From: Taiwanofungus camphoratus
Taxonomy: Eukaryota > Basidiomycota > Agaricomycetes > Polyporales > Taiwanofungaceae
DNA: 64,000 bases
NCBI GenBank assembly: GCA_003999685.1
Contig: CP021230.1
Coordinates: 1-64,000, forward strand
Direction of reading: 5' to 3'
Positions 1 through 9,424 of the stretch are shown here, in pieces. Both the position numbers and the translations under genes were made by a program. Below the pieces are notes generated by a model that worked only from the letters and a program-made list of their open reading frames with translations, was not told the origin of the DNA and made no database searches. Position 1 is the stretch's first letter. Each line of letters starts with the position of its first letter.

Positions 1-175
1 CTAACCTAACTAACCTAACTAACCTAACCTAACCTAACCTAACCTAACCTAACCTAACCTAACCTAACCTAACCTAACCTAACCTAACCTAACCTAACCT
101 AACCTAACCTAACCTAACCTAACCTAACCTCCTAACCTAACCTAACCTAACCTAACCTAACCTAACCTAACCTAA
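1..175. repeat. Telomeric repeat array, five-base unit
   Basis: The chromosome end is an almost pure array of AACCT, read as TTAGG on the G-rich strand running towards the end. The first 25 bases mix in four-base TAAC units, and one irregular CCTCCTAA step occurs near 130. The array stops at about 175, where unique sequence begins. Most filamentous fungi carry TTAGGG, so a five-base unit is unexpected. It is either a real variant or a lost base in a short C/G run during sequencing. Confidence 0.93.
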
Positions 176-868
176 AATAGATAGGCGCCTTACGTGTCAC
201 ATGATATGTTCGGCACTTAGTACGGACCGGCCCTTCACTGTGGCCCGGTGCGCGCCGTCCCCGCATGCTAGCGGAGCGCGCGTTAACTACTATGGTCCCT
301 AGCGCCCCTCTGCTGTGTTAGTCCATGATCTGGTGATCTGTGGGTTGTAACATGCTAGAGCACGGTGCGGCAACTTGCTGGACGCGGTCCTGATGAGTAT
401 CCTTCCCCCGCCCCGCATGGCTCGGACAGGGTGCTCCCGGGGATTCCCAGGTTTGTGCCATGACATGATGCTTCCTCAGTGGTCCACGCTACCCTTAGTA
501 GACGCCCGGAATGCGGCCCGGTCACATGATCGGCGCGGCACCGGCTATGTTGTTCCTATCTATGCCCGGCCCGGACTAACCTCCGGCCCGGACTTCCTAT
601 CTCTTATCTCGGATCTTAAGCCTAGGCTTTTGGTCCGGATTCTAATCTCAATCAGATGACTCTGACATCTGATCAGTAATGGTGTCTAGGCGAATCTAGA
701 CAATGATGATTGCTCATCGCTGACTGATTAGGATAGGAGGGAGAGACGTGATTCGCTCCCACCTGCAACCCTTTGCCCTGGTACGGTCAAACTGACTTAG
801 TCACCGGCCCCCGGGCCATGACTCAACCATAAGCGTGACTTTGGTTGAACTTGGTTATAAGCGACGCT
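176..868. other. Subtelomeric sequence without a recognised gene
   Basis: This stretch is moderately GC-rich and follows the telomere directly. It has one open frame of 94 codons (375-659, +) with no recognisable family and a composition like its surroundings, so I do not call it a gene. No subtelomeric RecQ-type helicase, which many fungi carry in this position, is visible. Confidence 0.6.
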
Positions 869-1146
869 AGTGCTCTGATGAGACTTAGTCGAAATTAGCC
901 GTCCGATAGCGATATCGGGCTAATTAGTACTAGCTTCCTCTAAGCCTCCTTCCTGCCCTGCACTCGCAGCCCTTGTAGTGTTGATACATAGACCTCCTAA
1001 CCCTAAGTGCTCTGATGAGACTTAGTCGAAATTAGCCGTCCGATAGCGATATCGGGCTAATTAGTACTAGCTTCTACTAAGCCTCCCCCTTCCTGCCCTG
1101 CACTCGCAGCCCTTGTAGTGTTGATACATAGACCTCCTAACCTAAG
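869..1146. repeat. Tandem duplication of a ~137 bp subtelomeric unit
   Basis: Two near-identical units begin with AGTGCTCTGATGAGACTTAG, at about 869 and 1006. Both end with GACATAGACCTCCTAA-like sequence followed by CCTAA-type telomere-like bases. They differ by a few bases and a 3-4 bp length change in a CT-rich tract. The first junction holds one CCCTAA, the second CCTAACCTAA, so each unit ends in a telomere-like seam. Confidence 0.88.
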
Positions 1147-1196
1147 ATATTCTCAATCTTGTTGGCCTCAATCCTGCTTTCACTCTCTAGCTACAG

Positions 1197-1965
1197 TTTG
1201 GTCAAACTTCCCAATCAAATATCTCAATTTTAGATCACTTCCCGGGCATCACAAGTTTGCTTATAGTCAGAAATCTTCATGTCTGTTTTCACACAATGTA
1301 GTCAGATAATAATACATCTAGCAACTTGTCAGAAGGTTATTGATGGTCCTTTTACATTCTGTCTACTCAAAATTGTCAGATTCTTATCAGAACGTCACTT
1401 TTTCAACAATCTGCTGTCTAACAGGTGGTAACAGTGTCAGAGGCTGAATATTTAACTGTTTATGATCAGCTTGTGTACAGACCTGCTTTCAGATGTCCTT
1501 GACAGGTCTGCCAAACTTCCCGGGCAAATATCTCAATTTCAAGTCACTTCCCGGGCATCACAAGATTTCCTATAATCAGAAATGTTCAAGTTGATTTCCA
1601 GCCAATGATATGAGATAATGACACAGCTGTTGAGCTCTCAGTGGGTTATTGAGGATTCTCTTTCATTCTGTCTGTTCAGAATTATCAGATTTCTATCAGA
1701 AAGTCACTTACTCAAAGTCCCCTGTCTGACAGGTAATGACAGTGTCAATGGCTGGATATTCAACTGTTCATGACCAGCTTGCATACAGACCTGCTTTCAG
1801 ATGTCCTTGACAGGTCTGCCAAACTTCCCGGGCAAATATCTCAATTTTAGGTCACTTCCCGGACATCACAAGTTTTTCTCTAGTCCCATAATGTCCAGGC
1901 CCGGGAAGTGACCAGGATGAGCTCCAATGGTGGATCTTTTCACTTCCCGGGGGGGGTTTTCTATG
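1197..1965. repeat. Three diverged ~308 bp subtelomeric tandem units
   Basis: The landmark CAAACTTCCC lies at about 1203, 1512 and 1820, giving a period near 308-309 bp. Units share ATATCTCAATTT, CACTTCCCGG followed by a CATCACAAG stretch, and a GACCTGCTTTCAGATGTCC block in the last two copies. The third is truncated and merges into the palindrome region. Divergence is clear but alignment is easy. No coding potential is seen. Confidence 0.85.
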
Positions 1966-2200
1966 ATGCTCTTCGATTCTGTCTACTCAGAATTGCCAAA
2001 ATCTCGTTAGAAAGTCACTTCCCGGACCTGACTGGAATAGGGTACCCTATTCCAGACAGCATATATATAGGTTATTGATGATGCTCTTCGATTCTGTCTA
2101 CTCAGAATTGTCAAAAAGGGATGGGAAAGCTTGTTCCCGGACCAAACTGGATTAGGGGGTCCTAATCCAGACAGCATATGTATAGGTTCAGCACCGTCTT
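1962..2200. repeat. Duplicated segment carrying a ~24 bp palindrome
   Basis: A ~112 bp segment containing GATGCTCTTCGATTCTGTC occurs at about 1964 and 2076. Each copy is followed by a palindrome and then CAGACAGCATAT. The first palindrome (2032-2055) has arms CTGGAATAGG and CCTATTCCAG around GTAC. The second (2147-2170) has arms CTGGATTAGG and CCTAATCCAG around GGGT. The one arm difference is matched by the complementary change in the other arm. Confidence 0.85.
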
Positions 2201-2317
2201 TGGTAACCCAACTTCAAGTTGAAGGGGAGTTGACGTGCGACCTCATAACCCTTAACTGGGACGTGTTGTACTGTATTCCTATTGCTGCCCACCTAATCAA
2301 AAAAATACAAAATTGCA

Positions 2318-5300
2318 CTACAACTTCATCAAACCCTTCATAGCATTTGCCACTGCAAAACTTGACTTCGCCATAATTTGACGTGACTCCTTGGTTACCT
2401 CTACCAATGCTTGTACTTCACTTAGCTTGTTTGCATGCTCTCCAAGTTCTCGCAGGATCTCCTCGCCCTGTTGTGCAGATGACGGCGGAAGATTATCTTT
2501 GCACACCGCAACAATACTGGATACGATCGTGATTATTTGCGTCAAATTCTCATTCAGCGTCGGCGATGGTGTAGGGCTTCGAACTGCGGATAGTACACTC
2601 TGTATAGCATGTACGATCGCTTCCGTCTGGGCCTCAAGATAAGGCTACATAGCATGAGGCATCAGAACATGTTGGCTATTGCGCCAGTCGATTGGTGATG
2701 CTTACCTTCAACTCTGTCCAGGCATCTTCTGGTCCTTCTGCAATGGCGGATTCGTCGCTGGTCATACCGCCTGTGCTATGAGAAGTAGGCTGGTCAAAAA
2801 TGGGTGGAGGAGAACTCGCGTCAGAACTTGACATATTAGAAGGTGGACCGCGCCGTTCCTCGAGAGATGACCGACCAGTTGATATACGAGCTGATGAAAC
2901 CGGGTCCGTAGATCGAGCAGCAGACGAGAAGGAATCACCCCGTCTAGAGCTAGCACTACTGCCACCCCTCTGGTGCGGCGACCTGATTTCTTCTACTGAT
3001 CGTAAAGATGGCGCATACCCGTTTGTTGCAGTGGCGCTAGAGGAAGCTGGGGCCAATTGCTCCTGTTCAGCTCTTGTAGCTTTGCGTATACATACCGTCT
3101 TGCCAATCTCCGTGATGGTAAATGATACGTGACTTGCAGCAGCATCCAACAGGCTGACAGGTGACATGCCAGAACTGGTAGCATGCGTCTTCGACGCAGT
3201 AACGAGGTTGCTCAGGGTGGCTTCTGCTCGCTCTCGCAATGCTCGCAGTGCTTCAAGATCGACTTCTGATCGATCTCTTCGCGGCCGCCGTTCGAATGCC
3301 CTCACATCTTCCACTATAGTAGTCACTGCATTGACCACTGCCTTCATGGGGGTGAGAACTCGAGTCGGAGCGTTCGAACGTCCAGCGGTCAGGAGACTGT
3401 CTATGGCCGTTACAAAAGCAGTAACATGAATGTCCAGAACACCGCCGTCAGACGATACAGGTAGTTGGTCGTCTGTTCTTGGAGCCTGCAGGAAGAGTTG
3501 CGAAGTCGCTAAACCGGAAAATAGATTACAAACAAACAAACTACATCCTCAAACTTTAATGGCTGACCTTTTACGCTTCTCAGCTCAGTTTTGGCTTGCT
3601 CGTATTTGCGCTTGTATTCTTTGAGTTGCAAGTCAAGGTCATGAATGACGACAAGATCAGAATCCTTCGCAGTCATGAGCTCATCATTGCGCCGCGAAAG
3701 GTCCGATAGCTCGGTCATCAAACCCTCCATATCCGACCGAAGCTGGTCCAGTATGTCAGAATTTACCTTTAAAGGTGTTCAGCGCATTAGCTGGGAAGTT
3801 CAGAAAAGAATCTACCTGTCCACCACCTGCTCGTTCCGCTTCCAAAGTTTCACATCGCTCTCGTAGAATCTGCAGTTCTTCTTCATCCTCTTTTGCTCTT
3901 CTTGCTGTGAAATCCTTCTCCCTTGTGCGCTCCTCGCGTAAAGATTCCAGTTCACGTTGTAGCGTCATCATCGCTGTGCTCTTTTCTTCTAATTGCTACA
4001 AGCATTGACCGCGTTTCAACTCCAGCTCAATACGCAGAACTTTATCACTCACTTGACGCAACATATCGAGCTCCTCTTCCATGGCTCGCACACGTTCTTC
4101 GCTCTCCACCCACTTCTGCTCACGCCGTTGGGCATCTTCGAGATCCCGCTCGAGTCCAGTAATTCGCGTCTGCATCGTGGCAATCTTGAATTCATAATCC
4201 CTCCTCAGTCTCTCTTGTTCCTCCCCGCCAACGCTCGTCCTACCGCCTGCGAGCATTCTGGAACCGATACCCGCAGCTCCAGTCGATCGGTCTGATGCCA
4301 CAGAAGCACGCCCGAAAGACAGCTTGTCGAAATAATCTTCGCCGCTTCTTGCGGCCGCGCTTTCATCCTCGTCACCTTCCACTGCCTGCAGCCGCGCACT
4401 CAGCCCGCTGAGACCACCGAGACCGACTGTGGGCGGACTGCGTGGACCAAGGTCGACCTCGCCCTCACTGTCCGTGTCTCTCCCCCGATCAACACTCCTG
4501 TCACGTTCCCTCCCTCTGTCATCAACGGCGGTGCTAGAGCTATCGCGAACCTCACGTCCGTAGGGCACCTCGATCTCCTCCTCGGCAATAGTGCTCTTGT
4601 TGGGAATGATCATGCCCATTCCAGCTGTTGCACTCTGCGCATTTGAAGCGGAGGTCGATTCACTGGTAGTGCTCACCGACTCGCTCGGACGACGGCCAAT
4701 TCCCGATCCTTGGTATTCGCGCTCACGGTCTTCCGAACGACGGATAGTCGTATCTTGTGAAGGGCGGCGGCGATCATCCGAGCGGTGTATATCTTGTGAT
4801 GCCTTACGCCGCGACATGGAAACAGGACTAGATGAGTAGCCTTCGACACCCCCATAAGCATCGGCGCTCCTGCGTCCATCTGCAAAAGGATCCTCGCTGG
4901 GTCGGCGTCGAGTGTAACTAATTTCACTAGGCCTCCTTACTGACAAAGGAGGGCTAGGGGCGTAGCCGCTGTCCACGGCTCTACCCTCAGAGGCACGTCC
5001 TGACCGAATGGGAACGGGGGGAGTGGGTGCCTTGCGCGGTGAAGCCGGAAAATCGGGAGAAGGATAGTCGTCATAAGTTGATCCCGGAGATGCCAAGGGA
5101 GCACCATCAATGGGCTGCGGAGGTGAACGAACAGGGTCACTCTGATTCATTGTTAACAGCCAAAGTAGCACGCACGTCTTCCTTGAACTCGGGATAGCGC
5201 CGAGCGAGTTCGTAGTAGACGTCACTAGAGAGATCCTTGAACCTTCCCGTAGGCAACGTTGCTAACTTTTGTCGTGCTTGGTTACGCTTTGGGTGAAAAT

Positions 5301-5772
5301 CGTCTCGGACAGGAAGAAATGGAACTGTTGAGGAGATACATTGGTCAGGTAACAATCGGAGGCCAGTAAGCAATTGAAGGCGACAACCTTCATTGTCAGT
5401 CGTGTTGTTCTTGCGACGTACAAGTTCATCATAGACATCAGTGGAGAGTTCTTGAAATTGTTGCCGCGTAAGGCGAGTGAGTTTCTGTCTGGCGGTCGAA
5501 CGAGAGTTCGCGGGCTCTGTAAAAACACGAAGCTGTGGCGTGAGTGGCACCAACACACATGAACGATTGAACGGACCCTTGGCGAGATACGTAGCCAAGT
5601 ATTTGCTGAGCTCCTCGAAGTGTGCGCGGGCAACAGAGCGCGGGTCAGCTGGAGGAAATGAGTTCGGCGGGTTGTCTCTAAGAGGACGATAAGACTCGGT
5701 GCGATAATTTGAGATACCCGAATAGGTGGTGTTAGTCGGTGACGGTACGCGAGAGGACCCGGCCCGCTTCAT
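2318..5772 (-). CDS. SPA2: Spa2-type polarisome scaffold protein
   Basis: Spa2 organises the polarisome at the hyphal tip and docks MAPK-cascade proteins. The model has eight exons: 5772-5577, 5516-5388, 5324-5176, 5141-4053, 3995-3816, 3766-3568, 3508-2706 and 2644-2318, giving 1023 codons with closed phase. Two Spa2-homology repeats lie at about residues 72-100 (ARQKLTRLTRQQFQELSTDV) and 124-152 (ARQKLATLPTGRFKDLSSDV). A long Ser/Pro/Arg-rich linker follows, then a coiled coil encoded by exons 4-6. The C-terminal domain contains PMKAVVNAVTTIVEDVRAFE and ends with the conserved LNENLTQIITIVSSIVAVCK stretch. The intron at 5142-5175 is only 34 nt, but it is needed to stay in frame after the second repeat. 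The start is the only ATG shortly before the first repeat. Confidence 0.93.
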
Positions 5773-6611
5773 GTCAAGGATGTCCAGGAAGTAAGGATGG
5801 CAATGGCAAGTGGTTCAGTCTCACGAGCAAAGCGTTGTAACGTAGTGGACAAGGATGCCTTGCACAAGGAATGTGGTCTTTGAAACATAGACTGACCTGT
5901 CTGCAACAAAGAAGGTCAGCGCTGGAGAGTCTTACTGACCCCAGCCATGATGGAAACGCGTGCCTACGCGTTACAACTCAATCTCGTTCCCACGCTCCTC
6001 GACGCAGCGTGATATCCACGTGACCTTTTCCGTAGACCGAGACACAGGGGGTAACCAGGATTTCAGTTAGCAGTATTTTCTTCCAGGTGTTAATAATGTG
6101 GTGCAACTTTCTTGAATTTTGAGCCTTCCGAGCCATCGGTGTTGACGACCAGGCTGAGATGTCGGAATGCTATGGTAAGGTAACACATAGAGTTACACCC
6201 TGTTACACTTGTCATGACCGTCACATGTAAATGACCTTAACCACGTGTAGATTGACACGGAGTACTTCCTAGTATGGAAGGTAACCTCCAAATATGGAGT
6301 GTGGGAAGCTCCTAGGAGAAACCAGGTTTATGACTAGATTGACTATCTGTATTTATAGAGTGTCACGAGCGCTGAGATGTGAGTGACGGTAGACACGTGA
6401 CGTATACAGCGGCGCGCGTCGACGCGGCTTCGCCATGCATTCGTCCGACTTTACTTTCATTCACCGAAACTTCCCTTCTAGTTCTATGCGGCAAATTTTT
6501 GACTAGAACAAAACCACTCCAAGTTTTTTCTGGGGAATCTCACATGCATGCTCCTCGATCCCATAATCCGAAGCATACGCCCCTTGCCCATTGGACGTTT
6601 CTCCGACAGCG
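5773..6611. promoter_or_regulatory. Divergent intergenic region between SPA2 and the UbiB-kinase gene
   Basis: About 840 bp separate two divergent starts, so both promoters should lie here. The sequence has several CACGTG and ACGTGAC-like motifs (around 6017, 6243 and 6393) and an AT-richer centre. I cannot point to a core promoter element and see no coding signal. Confidence 0.4.
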
Positions 6612-9102
6612 ATGTCATTTTCGCATCTTCGCAGCGCATACAACCTTTTTCCAATCTCAAGACACAAAGTACCAAAGCCATGTAATTATCTCCTTTGTCG
6701 ACAGGTCACATCTTTGAGTCGTCATGTAGTGCACAATCCACATTCGGCTACCCGTCTACAGAAGTATGCCCGCCGCATTGCGTACGTTTTGGGTGGAATC
6801 GGATCCCTCTGGCTTGTCGATCGGGAGTACAATGCTTCCGCCGTAACGAGGAACGTACGAACGTTGTGGACGGTATGTGAAAATTTTTCCTGATGGTGCG
6901 GCCTTGTATTTGCACTCTCGCGAGCGATGCATCTTGCAATCTTGCTTCTGTGACGATCTTTTCCCCTGAGAATGTCGTGGTGGTTCTTTGTATATGTTGG
7001 CCCTCCAAGGGCCGTGCTGAATGGTGACAATACGGGCGTTCGGGCGGATTTTTACGCGTTCGACGGCCCTATTTTGGGCTCGACCTCCTGAAAGTTTGAC
7101 ATCCACCGTAGACCGTATCTGCAAAAAGTAATGCAGATGATTCCTCAGCCTTCAAGTGTTATCTCGTGCCACTTGTATCTCCTGAGAGTCCTTTGCGCCT
7201 ATTGTATTTGGCCCGAAGAGCTAACCTCTGAACCTTCAGTGTATGGTGATTGCCTTAGACTACAAACTTAATTTTAGACCTGAGATGAGCGGGGAGATAC
7301 CCGCCCTTCATGAACGGGTCGCGCAGAGAATGTACGACTTATTCACGACTAACGGTGGACTTTATATCAAAATTGGCACGTAGAGATTGCTAAGAGATCA
7401 TATGCTGCATGTCTTAATTCGCTTCACCAGGTCAAGCTTTTGCGAATAATGCAGCGTTAATGCCTCGACCAATGCAGGAGAAGTTTTCAAGATTATTTGA
7501 CGACGCTCCACAAGTTCCATATCGTGTTGTTCGATCAGGTAAGTGATGTTCCATGTCCAATGCGAATCTGGTATGAAGTCCTTCACCGAACGCAATAGTA
7601 TTCGAAGCAGAGTTCGGGAAGCCTCCGGCAGGTCCCGGCGGCGTTTTCGAAGTGTTTGAGGAGCAGGCAGCAGCGAGTGCGAGCGTTGCCCAAGTACATC
7701 GTGCCAAGCTCAGAACCACGGATGGTAGTGATCAATGGGTTGCTGTCAAGATTCAGAAGCCCGACGTTAGCAAGCAGACGAAATGGGATCTAGGAGCCTT
7801 TCGACTTGTGATGTGGGTATATGAGAGATACCTATTTGACCTACCTGTTTACTTTGTCGTTGGTAAGTGTTCGTGGTCAAGACTGCGCAACTCTCGAGAT
7901 CTGACGACGTGATTGCTTCTCAGACTTCATCTCTGATCATATACGGAGTGAACTGGACTTTGAGGTAGAAGCCAAGAACGCCATTAAGACTGCTGAATTT
8001 GTTGCTGCGGAGCCGCGGCTAGCCGATAAAGTCTACATCCCGAAGGTCTTTCCAGAACTTACAACGAAGAAGGTCATGGTAGCCGAATGGATAGATGGTG
8101 TGCGACTGAGTGACCGCCACGGGGTCATGCGATTAATGGGCGAAGATTACCCTTCAGCCTCATCATCGGTACATCAATCTATGCCACTCAAGGGCGGTAT
8201 CAAGTCCATAATGCAAATCATGGTCGAGCTGTTCAGTGCTCAAATCTTCGAATGGGGTTGGGTGCACTGTGACCCACATCCTGGCAACATTATTATCCGA
8301 CCTCACCCATCAAAACCCGGGGTTCCCCAGTTTGTGCTTCTTGACCATGGACTTTATGTTCGACTATCGAAGGACTTCCAAAGGCAGTATGCTACCCTAT
8401 GGAAGGGCTTAATGACCATGGATCTTGATGTGGTGAGGACCGTTGGGGCGCAGTGGGGAATAGGGGCTCCCGATTTATTTGCAAGCGCGACGTTGATGCG
8501 GCCTGTGAAGTTTGTGGACCAGGCAGATGGCATGGCGAATTTTGACCAGATGAATGAATATGAGCGTGGTGTCAGGATAAAGGAGAGGTTGAGGAGTTTC
8601 TTGACAGACACGGACAAGATCCCGAAGCCTCTCATTTTCATTGGGCGTAACATGCGGTGAGATCTGGCGTGGCTTTTTTTCTGGTTTGAACGTACCCTGA
8701 TCTTTATCGAATATATCCACAGGATAGTCCAAGGTGAGTCATGTGTGACCTGCAGAGCATTTAGGACCAGTATTGACCGCAGTATTGGCAGGGAACAATC
8801 AATCATTCGGATCCCCTGTGAATCGCATACGTATTACTGGTTATTGGGCTTCGCGTTCCTTGATAGAGGGCCCCAATCTCACTTTCATAGGACGATTGAA
8901 GGCATACGGGCGTTTTATCGTCTTCATGGTAGTCACCTATTCGATTGATGTTGTTTTCTGGACGAGTAAATTGAGACAATGGGCGAGGCTCAAGTTGGGG
9001 CTGAAGGGAGAGGGATTCGAAGATGAGCTAGAACGGACAATGCGAGGATTCGCAAAAAGTAATTTCGGTGTTGATATTGCTGAAAGCGCCTTCCAAGGAT
9101 GA
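6612..9102 (+). CDS. ABC1/UbiB-family atypical kinase, ADCK1/Mcp2-like
   Basis: This family of atypical kinases acts in mitochondria; the ADCK1/Mcp2 branch is linked to membrane lipid homeostasis. Exons are 6612-6872, 7240-7375, 7431-7538, 7599-7862, 7924-8656, 8723-8733 and 8792-9102, totalling 607 residues in frame. Diagnostic motifs are present: the KxGQ signature (YIKIGQAF), the Ala-rich loop before SVAQVH, VAVKIQKP with the ATP-binding Lys, HCDPHPGN as catalytic loop, and LLDHGLYV replacing DFG. The N-terminus is basic and followed by a short hydrophobic segment, as in mitochondrial membrane proteins. Exon 6 is only 11 nt. Intron 2 (7376-7430) must use a GC-AG pair to give IGQAFANN. Intron 1 is 367 nt. 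A 36 nt stretch at about 6669-6704 could be another optional intron. Confidence 0.9.
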
Positions 9103-9424
9103 GAATGTTGGTTTTGTCCATGATATGATAGTGTATTGCCCTCGCTCAAGTAATCCAGTCACGAATTACCTTTGGGAACTTAGATCAGAGGTCCATTCGT
9201 TGCTTCATCCAATCGTTGTGTAGAATGTAAACCTTCGATTGCAGCGGCTTTATGATAAATACTGACCATGCATCAATGCGTATGATCGCCACGTGCACGC
9301 GTCGCCGTCATGTACATACATCGTCTCGCGTTGCGCAGCTACCGGCCTCAGAACTTGTATACCGTCCGCAACATCCCGTATAGTCTTTCCTTGGATCTAG
9401 TTCGTCGGTTCATCGCAGGATACG
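9103..9424. promoter_or_regulatory. Intergenic region upstream of the flippase gene
   Basis: About 320 bp lie between two genes on the same strand and should hold the terminator of the kinase gene and the promoter of the flippase gene. The stretch is unremarkable in composition; no motif can be assigned with confidence. Confidence 0.35.

Noticed and set aside
1197-1965. CRISPR-like array
   Set aside because: The repeat units are ~308 bp, diverged and in a eukaryote; there are no short identical repeats with unique spacers.
1-2317. Subtelomeric helicase gene (TLH/RecQ type)
   Set aside because: None of the frames shows helicase motifs; the region is repeats only.
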